Below, in pieces: positions 50,028 to 57,532 of a DNA stretch of 64,000 bases. The position numbers and the translations under genes are program-made. The stretch spans positions 1 through 64,000 of the forward strand of contig JAVBQJ010000012.1 in assembly GCA_031549115.1 (NCBI GenBank). Direction: 5' to 3'. The notes under the pieces were generated by a model that was not told the DNA's origin, ran no database searches, and saw only the letters and a list, made by a program, of their open reading frames with translations. The first letter of the stretch is position 1. Each line of letters starts with the position of its first letter. This stretch comes from JAVBQJ01 sp031549115. GTDB lineage: Bacteria > Verrucomicrobiota > Lentisphaeria > Victivallales > Victivallaceae.

Positions 50028-51146
50028 TCACTCCAGCTCCAGAACGGTTTCTATCCCGGTCAGATTCCGATGTCCCGATGCGGTGATCGCCACCAGATCC
50101 TCCAGACGCATCCCGCCCCAGGCCGGATCGTATACGCCGGGTTCCACCGTAACCACCGCTCCGGAGACAAGCGGCAGTCCCGGAACCGAATTCAGCCGCG
50201 GCGCCTCGTGAATTTCCAGTCCCACGCCATGTCCCAGGCCGTGAATGAAGCCGTACCGTCGTCCCTCGGCATCGATTCCGGTCGGGAAACCGCGCTCGGC
50301 CAGCAACCGGGCTGCTTGCTCGTGAATGCTCTTGCCGTCGGCTCCCGGCGCCAATTGCCCGATGGCCCGGTCCCGCGCGTCGCGAACCGCGTCAAAGGCC
50401 CGGCGGACAACCGCGGACGCCTTTCCTTTCACCACCGTGCGGGTCAGATCTCCCCAATAGCCGGTGGTCTGCGAACGCGGAAACAAGTCCATCACAATCG
50501 GCGTATGCGCATACAATTGCCCCGAACCGGCATTGTGCGGCTGCGCGCCGTCCGTTCCTCCGGCGGTGATGGTGCCGACGCCGATGCCGCCGGCCCGGAT
50601 CATCGCGACATTCACCTCCATGCGCAAACGCTCGGCAGAGAGCGCCTCCCCCTCCCAGACCAGCCGGCCGCCGGCGGCGACCGATGCGGCGCCGAGCACC
50701 TCCCAGCCGCGCCGCATCGCCTGTTCGGCCATCCGCAAACTGGCGGCGATATGGGCGATTTCGGCTTCGTCCTTGCACTGCCGCTCCGGCAAAAAGGCGC
50801 CCTCCGCGATATCCAGCGCGATTCCGGCGCGGCGCAGGTGTGCGGCCAGCCGGACCGGGAAATAGGCGGGAATCCGGAATTTGCCGATGTTCTTCGCCGC
50901 GGCGATCGCCTGCAGCAGCTCCGGTGTGCGCGTGCCCGGCTGGGCGGCGAATTCGCCGTATTCATACACCTTGACTCCGGGCTTCACCTGGGAACGCGCC
51001 CGGTCGTATTCGAGCACCGACACCACCACCGCGCACTCCTCGGCGGTGGCGAAGTAAATAAAATCGTCCGGCGCCATAAAGCCGGAAGCGTACAGCAAGT
51101 CGGCACAGCTTTCGCTGTTGGCGACGATCAAATCCGCTTTTTTCAT
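50028..51146 (-). CDS. M24-family aminopeptidase (Xaa-Pro dipeptidase type)
   Basis: 372 residues from ATG at 51144-51146, 11 bases after GGAG; a TTG 6 bases earlier is possible. The N-terminal about 140 residues are the creatinase-type accessory domain. The catalytic pita-bread half has metal ligands in IVMDLFPRSQTTGYWGDLTRTV (two Asp), GLGHGVGLEIHE (His), VTVEPGVYD (Glu) and GGMRLEDL (Glu). It cleaves Xaa-Pro or similar N-terminal bonds in the cytoplasm. It is divergent from plsY, and there is no operon partner. Confidence 0.9.
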   Translation of the reverse strand: MKKADLIVANSESCADLLYASGFMAPDDFIYFATAEECAVVVSVLEYDRARSQVKPGVKVYEYGEFAAQPGTRTPELLQAIAAAKNIGKFRIPAYFPVRLAAHLRRAGIALDIAEGAFLPERQCKDEAEIAHIAASLRMAEQAMRRGWEVLGAASVAAGGRLVWEGEALSAERLRMEVNVAMIRAGGIGVGTITAGGTDGAQPHNAGSGQLYAHTPIVMDLFPRSQTTGYWGDLTRTVVKGKASAVVRRAFDAVRDARDRAIGQLAPGADGKSIHEQAARLLAERGFPTGIDAEGRRYGFIHGLGHGVGLEIHEAPRLNSVPGLPLVSGAVVTVEPGVYDPAWGGMRLEDLVAITASGHRNLTGIETVLELE

Positions 51147-51255
51147 GGTCAAAACCGCTCCTTCCGCTTGTAAAAAAGCACTGACAGCTATAATGTAGTG
51201 GGGTAAAGTTTTTTTGCCAGCATGATAGACAAATTTTCGGAAGGTGAATTTTTTT

Positions 51256-51894
51256 ATGGAGTGGCTGACGTACGCCGGAATCGCGGCAGGGGCTTATTTG
51301 ATCGGCTCCATCCCGTTCGGTTTTTTGATTGGCAAAGCATACGGGAAGGACATCCGGCAATTCGGCTCCGGCAACATCGGCGCCACCAACGTGGTGCGCG
51401 TGATCGGCCGCTGGCCCGGACGCTGCTGCTTCCTGCTGGACTTTCTGAAAGGATACGGACCGGTCGGTGCCGTTTTGTTGCTGATTCGGAATGGAATCAT
51501 TGCCGATCCGTACGGCATTGCGCCGTTGCTGGCGATTGCCGGAACGGTGGCGGGACACATGTTCACCTGCTTCCTGCGTTTCAAGGGCGGCAAGGGTGTG
51601 GCGACCGCCGCCGGAGCTGTGTTCGGCATCGCGCCCCTGGCGTTGCTGACCGCGCTGGCGGTATGGGCGGCGGCGTTTTTCTGGTCGCGGTATGTATCGC
51701 TGGCCAGCATTCTGGCGGCGGCGGCGCTGCCGGTGGTGGCGGTGACCTACAACGGCCTCGGCTGGGAGTGCTTTTCGATGCCGGTGCTGATTTTCCTGGC
51801 AGTGCTCGGCGCCCTGGCGATCTACAAACACCGCTCGAACATCCGGCGCCTCTTCGACGGTACTGAAAACCGCTTCGGAGGGCAGCCGAAGTAA
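51256..51894 (+). CDS. plsY: Glycerol-3-phosphate acyltransferase PlsY
   Basis: 212 residues from ATG at 51256 behind GGAAGG (an in-frame GTG at 51244 is too close to it). GSIPFGFLIGKAYGKDIRQ, GSGNIGATNVVR and RFKGGKGVATAAG are the three PlsY motifs; five membrane helices are predicted. It acylates glycerol-3-phosphate with acyl-phosphate, the first step of phospholipid synthesis. It lies 40 bp upstream of gpsA, which makes its substrate. Confidence 0.95.
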   Translation: MEWLTYAGIAAGAYLIGSIPFGFLIGKAYGKDIRQFGSGNIGATNVVRVIGRWPGRCCFLLDFLKGYGPVGAVLLLIRNGIIADPYGIAPLLAIAGTVAGHMFTCFLRFKGGKGVATAAGAVFGIAPLALLTALAVWAAAFFWSRYVSLASILAAAALPVVAVTYNGLGWECFSMPVLIFLAVLGALAIYKHRSNIRRLFDGTENRFGGQPK

Positions 51895-51934
51895 CCCGGA
51901 AAAAACATTATACCAACGTTGAGAGGTTGCATTT

Positions 51935-52933
51935 ATGAGAATAAGTATTTTGGGAGACGGCGCGTGGGGAAGCGCGTTGGCGGTCAATCTGGCCGCCAAC
52001 CAGCACGATGTTTCGATCTGGGGGCCGTTTCCGGATTATCTGGCCGTCATGCGCGGGGAGCGGAGCAATCCGCGTTTTCTGCCCGGAGTTCAATTTCCGG
52101 CCAGGATCAAATTCATTGCCAGCGCTGAAATCGCCGCCCAGGCGGAGATGCTGGTATTGGCGACTCCGACCCAGTATCTGCGCGGCGTGCTGAAGATCTT
52201 CGCGCCCTATTTCGAGCCCGGACGCCACCGGGTGGTGAACGTCACCAAGGGTATCGAAGAAAAGAGCTGGGACCGTGCCAGCCAGACGGTCGAAGAGATC
52301 TTCGGCGATATCCGCCGTTACGTGACGCTGTCGGGACCGAGCCACGCCGAAGAGGTTTCGCGCGGCATTCCGACCGCGGTGGTCGTAGCCGGCAGCGATC
52401 CGAGGTGCACCTCGCTGGCGCAGCGGACGTTCATGAATCACAATTTCCGGGTTTACACCAGCGATGACGTGGTCGGCGTCGAACTCGGCGGCGCGCTGAA
52501 AAACGTGATCGCGATCGCCGCCGGCATCATCGACGGCATGGGGCTCGGCGACAATCCGAAGGCGGCGCTGATGACGCGCGGCATCGCCGAAATGGGCCGT
52601 CTGGGGGCGGCGCTGGGAGGGGAAGCGACGACCTTTGCCGGATTGAGCGGCATCGGCGACCTGATCGTGACCTGTACCAGCAAACACAGCCGCAACCGCC
52701 ATGTCGGCGAGGAGCTCGGGCGCGGTAAAAGCATTCAGGAAATTCTCGATGCCATGGGCATGCAGGTGGCCGAAGGGGTCCGCAGCAGCCCGGGGGCGTA
52801 TACTCTGGCGCGCAATGCCGGCGTGGAGGCGCCGATCATCGATCAGATTTACCGGATTCTGTATGAAAATCAATCGCCGGGCGACGCGATTCGGGAGCTG
52901 ATGACCCGCAGCGCCAAACCGGAACTGGGGTGA
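51935..52933 (+). CDS. gpsA: NAD(P)-dependent glycerol-3-phosphate dehydrogenase
   Basis: 332 residues. ISILGDGAWGSALAVNLA is the Rossmann motif, LSGPSHAEEV and GVELGGALKNVIAIAAGI (with the catalytic Lys) are typical, and TFAGLSGIGDLIVTCTSKHSRNRHVGE closes the family signature. It converts dihydroxyacetone phosphate to sn-glycerol-3-phosphate for lipid synthesis. It forms an operon with plsY upstream and a secreted hypothetical protein directly downstream. Confidence 0.96.
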   Translation: MRISILGDGAWGSALAVNLAANQHDVSIWGPFPDYLAVMRGERSNPRFLPGVQFPARIKFIASAEIAAQAEMLVLATPTQYLRGVLKIFAPYFEPGRHRVVNVTKGIEEKSWDRASQTVEEIFGDIRRYVTLSGPSHAEEVSRGIPTAVVVAGSDPRCTSLAQRTFMNHNFRVYTSDDVVGVELGGALKNVIAIAAGIIDGMGLGDNPKAALMTRGIAEMGRLGAALGGEATTFAGLSGIGDLIVTCTSKHSRNRHVGEELGRGKSIQEILDAMGMQVAEGVRSSPGAYTLARNAGVEAPIIDQIYRILYENQSPGDAIRELMTRSAKPELG

Positions 52934-52934
52934 G

Positions 52935-53510
52935 ATGATGAATATGCGCTGTTGGATTTTCGGATTGTGCCTCCTCGGCCTGACGGGGACGGCGTGGGGG
53001 CAGGAGTTTACCAGCCGTTACGGCTTCGCGATGGAAATTCCGGACGACTGGCGTCCCGGCCTGACGGCGTTGGAGGCTCCCGGCTGGGGCGAGATGACGC
53101 CGGAGCGGCGCGAAGCGGTCTCGGCGGCGCTGACGCCGAAGGATGCCGAAGTGGTGCTGTGCGCGTCGCCGGAAAAGGGCTTCACCCACATGACGGTCCG
53201 GGAAAGCAAAGAGACTTTCCCGTGGAATCTCGGTCGCAGGGGCTTGCGCAAGCAGTTCGAAGAGAACCTGACGCAGGCGAAGCTGGATGAATTCACGGTC
53301 GGCGAAATCGGCGAACGGCCGTATTGCCTGGCGGTGGCGAAGCTGGGAGACAAGACGGTGCTGATGGCGCTGTACTGGCAGATTGCGCCGGAGCGGCTGA
53401 TCACGATTTCGCTGTTCGGCCTGCAAGAGCAGCAGCAGCCGTTGCGGGAGGGCCTGAAACAGATCACCGCGACCTTGCACGAACCCAAGCCGCAGGATAC
53501 CGAAAAATAA
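52935..53510 (+). CDS. Secreted protein of unknown function
   Basis: 191 residues, start ATG 1 base after the gpsA stop, with GGGGTGAG as ribosome site. A signal peptide is seen (CWIFGLCLLGLTGTAWG, cleavage near residue 22). The mature part FTSRYGFAMEIPDDWRPG and later VLMALYWQIAPERLITISLFG resemble the PsbP/DUF1795-like fold of small exported proteins, but weakly. A role in the envelope is inferred only from export and from the lipid-synthesis operon. Confidence 0.72.
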   Translation: MMNMRCWIFGLCLLGLTGTAWGQEFTSRYGFAMEIPDDWRPGLTALEAPGWGEMTPERREAVSAALTPKDAEVVLCASPEKGFTHMTVRESKETFPWNLGRRGLRKQFEENLTQAKLDEFTVGEIGERPYCLAVAKLGDKTVLMALYWQIAPERLITISLFGLQEQQQPLREGLKQITATLHEPKPQDTEK

Positions 53511-53560
53511 GTCCGGCAAACCATGGTTACACTCCCACTCGCAATACGGTTTCCCTGGGA

Positions 53561-53876
53561 GCGCGTACGGGTACGCCGCGAAGCGGCGCCGGCGCCTTAG
53601 CGCCGCGGCCCCTGCGGCCGTGGAGCAGACGCGAGCGGAAGCACGGCAGTGCTGAAGCGACCGGTCTAAGGATTTGCCGCCCTGGCGGCGGCAAGTCCGC
53701 GTTAAGCCGAGCGGCGCTTGAGTGATCGGGGTTGGAAGGGGCGGATGGCGAAGCCGAAACCGAGGGGCTTGTCCCCGAGGGGGAAGAGCAAGCTCACGAA
53801 TGTGAGCGTAGCGAGAGCCCCCGCGGGTGCCGGGGCGCGACTCCCGAAGGAACGCGGCCCCGAACTTACTATGGCA
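53561..53876 (+). repeat. Structured intergenic repeat, copy 6 (divergent variant)
   Basis: A run of GC-rich hairpins between two plus-strand genes. It has GCCGC-gaa-GCGGC, GGCGCC-tta-GCGCC, GGCC/GGCC, GCCGCC/GGCGGC and then the GATGGCGAAGCCGAAACC module with the CTTGTCCCCGAGGGG hairpin that copies 3 and 5 share, ending in CCCCGCGGGTGCCGGGG-like stems. It lacks the A-rich tract, CTCCG/CGGAG and the long penultimate stem. It is probably related but not a clean copy. Confidence 0.6.
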
Positions 53877-53931
53877 ATCAATACACTTGCCGCACCAGCG
53901 GCACAATATAGGAACGAAAAGGAATACGAAC

Positions 53932-54858
53932 ATGGGCTTGCAGCTGAATACAGTGAAATACCGGAATCTGGACAATTGCCTGGAGTTGACCAATGGTGTG
54001 GTCAAGTTGGTGATTACGATCGACTTCGGGCCGCGGGTGCTGTTTTACGGCTACGTCGACGGGCAGAATTTCTTCAAGATTTTCGATGACGATCTGGCCA
54101 ATGTGTCGCAGAGTGAATGGAAGAGTTACGGCGGACACCGGTTGTGGCACGCGCCGGAGGTACAGCCGCGCACTTATTTCGTCGACGCGGCGCCGGTGCT
54201 GCCGCAGTGGGACGGCGAGGTACTGACTTTGATCTGTTCGCCGGAGAGCTGCAATTCGCTGGCGAAGACGATCGATATTCACCTCGATCCCTCGACCAGC
54301 GAAGTCAAGCTGGTGCATAAGATCACCAACATCGGCCCCTGGGATATCGAGTTGGCGGCGTGGGCGTTGTCGGTGATGGCGCCGGGCGGCCGGTTGATCG
54401 TGCCGCAGGAGCCGTATGTGCCGCATGGCGCGGAGCCGGGCGGCACGTTTGAAGCGGCGCGCCCGCTGGTGCTGTGGCCGTTCACGCGGATGAACGATCC
54501 GCGCTTCACCTGGGGGGCCGAATTCATTCAGATGCGGCAATGTGACGAGTACACTTCGAAGCTCAAGTTCGGGGCGTTGAATAAGCAGTGCTGGGCGGCT
54601 TACGCGTTGAACGGCGAAGTATTCATCAAACACCACGATTACTTTGAGGACGGCGTGTACCCGGATTACGGCTGCAACGCGGAATACTTCACCATGCCGG
54701 GTTTCCTCGAGATCGAATCGTTGTCGCCGTTGACGTTGATTCCGCCGCGAGAGACCTTGGAACACTTCGAATCCTGGCAGATCGCGCCGATCAACCTGCC
54801 GGAGAATGAGCCCGAAATCGCCCGACTGCTGTCGCCTTACATTCACACCGAGAAATAA
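53932..54858 (+). CDS. DUF4380-like / aldose-epimerase-fold protein
   Basis: 308 residues from ATG at 53932 behind AAAGGA; upstream frame is repeat-derived. LTNGVVKLVITIDFGPRVLFYGYVDG is the opening of DUF4380-type, galactose-mutarotase-like proteins. YGGHRLWHAPE carries a conserved His pair, and LVHKITNIGPWDIELAAWALSVM continues the beta-sandwich. No signal peptide is present. A role in sugar binding or isomerisation is likely but untested. Its stop leads straight into an A-rich tract and a structured repeat. Confidence 0.75.
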   Translation: MGLQLNTVKYRNLDNCLELTNGVVKLVITIDFGPRVLFYGYVDGQNFFKIFDDDLANVSQSEWKSYGGHRLWHAPEVQPRTYFVDAAPVLPQWDGEVLTLICSPESCNSLAKTIDIHLDPSTSEVKLVHKITNIGPWDIELAAWALSVMAPGGRLIVPQEPYVPHGAEPGGTFEAARPLVLWPFTRMNDPRFTWGAEFIQMRQCDEYTSKLKFGALNKQCWAAYALNGEVFIKHHDYFEDGVYPDYGCNAEYFTMPGFLEIESLSPLTLIPPRETLEHFESWQIAPINLPENEPEIARLLSPYIHTEK

Positions 54859-55087
54859 TAATAAAATAATCAAAATAGAGCCGCGAAGCGGCGGTTCTGC
54901 ACTCCGTCATACGGAGGCGCGGTCCAGCGGCGAATACGCTGGTCGATCCCAGAAGGGATCGAAATCCAGGGGAGCGAGCCGGGAGGCGAGCGCTTCCACC
55001 CGAGGAAGCGATGGTGTAGATCGGATTGGAAGCGTGAGCGACAATCCGATCTACACATAGAGCGCACGAGGCGCCGCACCGGCGGCG
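54859..55087 (+). repeat. Structured intergenic repeat, copy 7
   Basis: Begins with an A-rich tract at the upstream stop. Then come GCCGC-gaa-GCGGC, CTCCG/CGGAG, CCAGCG/CGCTGG, CGATCCC-agaa-GGGATCG, a GGAGGCGAGCG-containing stem, the long stem GTGTAGATCGGATTG (55014-55028) with 55042-55056, and the terminal CGCCGCACCGGCGGCG hairpin. The CGATCCC/GGGATCG stem replaces the CGCCCC/GGGGCG stem of copies 1 and 3. Further unrelated-looking hairpins (for example CCCGGCGGAACGCCGGG) continue to 55270 before the next gene. Confidence 0.85.
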
Positions 55088-55279
55088 AAATGGGGAAAAT
55101 CGCTTCGCGATTTGGCTCTGGAAGAGGGCGACGTTGAGACGTCACAGCAGATAACATCACAACAGCCAAATGGCATTTCAAGGTGCGTTGTTTGCCACGC
55201 CCGGCGGAACGCCGGGCTTACTGGGGCTCCGCCCCAGCCCCCGATACAGAGTAAACCGCGAAGCAACAGGAGTTCCGCG

Positions 55280-57532
55280 ATGAGAAAACTGCTGCGCCAA
55301 CTCTTTTTTCTGGACAATTCGGCAGCGGGCGCCTGGTTCGGGTTGACCCTGCTGGTGACGGGATGCTACCTGACCGGGGTGTTTGCGCTCGTCTATGCCG
55401 GCTTGGGCGGTGAATCCGACAAAGTGTTATATGCTTTATGCAGTTTCCTGGTCCTGGCGGTACTTTTGTATTTGTTCCATTCCTGGTATTTCTGCCGCAG
55501 CATATTGAAGCAATTCGACCCGGTAGCACGCCGCTTATGCCGCTTGGATTCGTTCGGAATCGCCGGGCTGACGGTAGTAGCTGGGATCGTCAGCTGGGAA
55601 TGGCTATGGAGTTGCGGCATCGGCGTTGTGGTGCTCGGTTGGTATTGGCTGTTTCTTACCGGCTACTGTCAAGCCAGGAAATATGTTCTCCCCCTACTGC
55701 TTTCGATCTTTCTGGAAAGCATCGGCCTCTTTTCCGCCATTCTCATCGGCAGCCATGTGTTCGCCGCCTGCCGGGATTGGTGGCACTATTTGCGGCAAAG
55801 CGAATTCAGCCACGGTCCACCCGCATTTCTCGCGGAGTGCGCCAATCATCTTGGCCTTGGCGGGCCAATTTGGAGTTTATTCGCCGCTGCCGCCATCCTG
55901 GCATTTGCCGCCGCCTACACGGTACGAATAAAGACGCTGGCGGCCCTGGGCCGCCAACCAGTGCGGGCGGTGTTCGGGAAACGGGCAGCGGGACTGTGGC
56001 TTTCGGCTTTCTGCGTCTTTGTCGGGGGGCTTCTTCTCGCCTGGCATACGGACCGGGAGTTCCAGCAGCTCCGGCAAAAATTGGAAACACGCTTCGGCGT
56101 ACCCCTGGAGGCGGAAACGCTGAACCGGTTCTATCGGCCGGAGGAGACGCCGGATGCCCATTACTGGAAGCAATTGATTCGGCTTGAACAGCAACTGACA
56201 CCACGGCTCCGGCAGATCCTCGATACCGACAGGCGGGATTGGGATAAGCTGTATTGGGAACCCGCACGACGGACGGAAGTACGGGAACAGCTATACGCGT
56301 TTCGGACCGAATGGGAACAAGCCGAAACCATGCTGGACCAACCCATCCCCAAATATCCGATGCAGTTTGTCACGGACGGAATGTGGAATCTGGAATATCC
56401 GCACCTGTACAGCCTTCAACAGCTCACCAAAATCGAGTTCGTGCGCCTTTATATCGCTCTGGGCGAGGAAGACAAATCGGCCGCCATGCGGATTTACCGG
56501 CGTCTCGAAGCGATGAGCCGGTATGCCGCCCGGGATGTGTATTCATACTCCTTCCTTTACCTGGAGCGAATACGGATGCGGGGACTGGAACTTCTGCTCG
56601 GCTCCGGCTTGCTGACCGACACAGAGCTGCGGCAATTTGCCGTGGAACAGGAAGCGGCCGAAGTACCGCTATACGCCGCCGCCCGGATGGCATTGCTCTA
56701 TGATCTTCTGTGCATTTCCGATTTCGCCGCGGCAATTCGTTCCGGACGCTTGCTGGAAAACGTCCCCGATCCGGCCTATTCGGCATTGCCGCCAGTTCGA
56801 GTCCGCTATGCTATACCTTACCTGTGGTGGCTGTTGCGCCGCGATGAAATACGGCTGCTGCGTTTGTTTGACCGAGAAGCTTTCGAAGTCGCCGTATGGC
56901 CCGGCTGCTGCCCCTGCCGGGCGTCGGGAGCATTTATCAGCAATTATGTGATTAATTACGCCCTTTACTGCGAACGTGGCTTTCTAACGCTGCTCACCCG
57001 CTGCCGGGCGGAACGGGTGCTGGTCGAGCTGGAGCTGTACCGCCGCCAATACGGGGAATACCCGGCCGATTCCAACAGCCGCCTGACCAGCGCCGGTTCG
57101 AGGCAACCACTGCAATGGGAATTCGGCCCGCCCGAGACCAAATATATTTATCCGTTTGGGGTTTACGGAACGTATATGGACAACGGTGTGACAGAGGATA
57201 TGACGAAGGACGATATAGCGGAGAACGTGATAAGCTTTTTCCGCCCCCGGCGAGTGGAGCCGCGGCCGGAGTGGCTGCTGCGGGTGAAAGATTCCGAATA
57301 TTACTCCGGCAGCTATTCATGCGCGTCGATGTGGGTGGCTCCGGGAAATGGCCCGGTCACCATGTCGCTGCAATGCCTGCTGGAAACATTCTACCGCCGC
57401 AATCCTTACGGGTACAGCTCCGGCATCACCCCCGACGGAATGTCGGGGGTGATCGAAGCATTACAATTTTTTGCCGCCGGCACTCTGCCGCCGCTGCCCT
57501 TCGTCCGGGAAGAACTTAAAAATTCCTGGTGA
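55280..57532 (+). CDS. Large membrane protein of unknown function
   Basis: 750 residues from ATG at 55280 behind ACAGGAG. Eight or so hydrophobic helices occupy residues about 15-300 (LTLLVTGCYLTGVFALVYAGL first). The remaining about 440 residues are soluble, mostly helical with TPR-like character (EEDKSAAMRIYRRLEAMSRYA). The end has repeated Tyr/Pro/Gly segments (FGPPETKYIYPFGVYG, CASMWVAPGNGPVTM) that suggest an extracytoplasmic domain. No family is recognised. Its 3' end overlaps the converging GH78 gene by 17 bp. Confidence 0.75.
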   Translation: MRKLLRQLFFLDNSAAGAWFGLTLLVTGCYLTGVFALVYAGLGGESDKVLYALCSFLVLAVLLYLFHSWYFCRSILKQFDPVARRLCRLDSFGIAGLTVVAGIVSWEWLWSCGIGVVVLGWYWLFLTGYCQARKYVLPLLLSIFLESIGLFSAILIGSHVFAACRDWWHYLRQSEFSHGPPAFLAECANHLGLGGPIWSLFAAAAILAFAAAYTVRIKTLAALGRQPVRAVFGKRAAGLWLSAFCVFVGGLLLAWHTDREFQQLRQKLETRFGVPLEAETLNRFYRPEETPDAHYWKQLIRLEQQLTPRLRQILDTDRRDWDKLYWEPARRTEVREQLYAFRTEWEQAETMLDQPIPKYPMQFVTDGMWNLEYPHLYSLQQLTKIEFVRLYIALGEEDKSAAMRIYRRLEAMSRYAARDVYSYSFLYLERIRMRGLELLLGSGLLTDTELRQFAVEQEAAEVPLYAAARMALLYDLLCISDFAAAIRSGRLLENVPDPAYSALPPVRVRYAIPYLWWLLRRDEIRLLRLFDREAFEVAVWPGCCPCRASGAFISNYVINYALYCERGFLTLLTRCRAERVLVELELYRRQYGEYPADSNSRLTSAGSRQPLQWEFGPPETKYIYPFGVYGTYMDNGVTEDMTKDDIAENVISFFRPRRVEPRPEWLLRVKDSEYYSGSYSCASMWVAPGNGPVTMSLQCLLETFYRRNPYGYSSGITPDGMSGVIEALQFFAAGTLPPLPFVREELKNSW

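Noticed and set aside
53561..53876. Treating copy 6 as a full member of the structured repeat family
   Set aside because: It shares the first hairpin and one module but lacks the A-rich tract, the CTCCG/CGGAG hairpin and the long penultimate stem, so it is kept only as a divergent variant with lower confidence.
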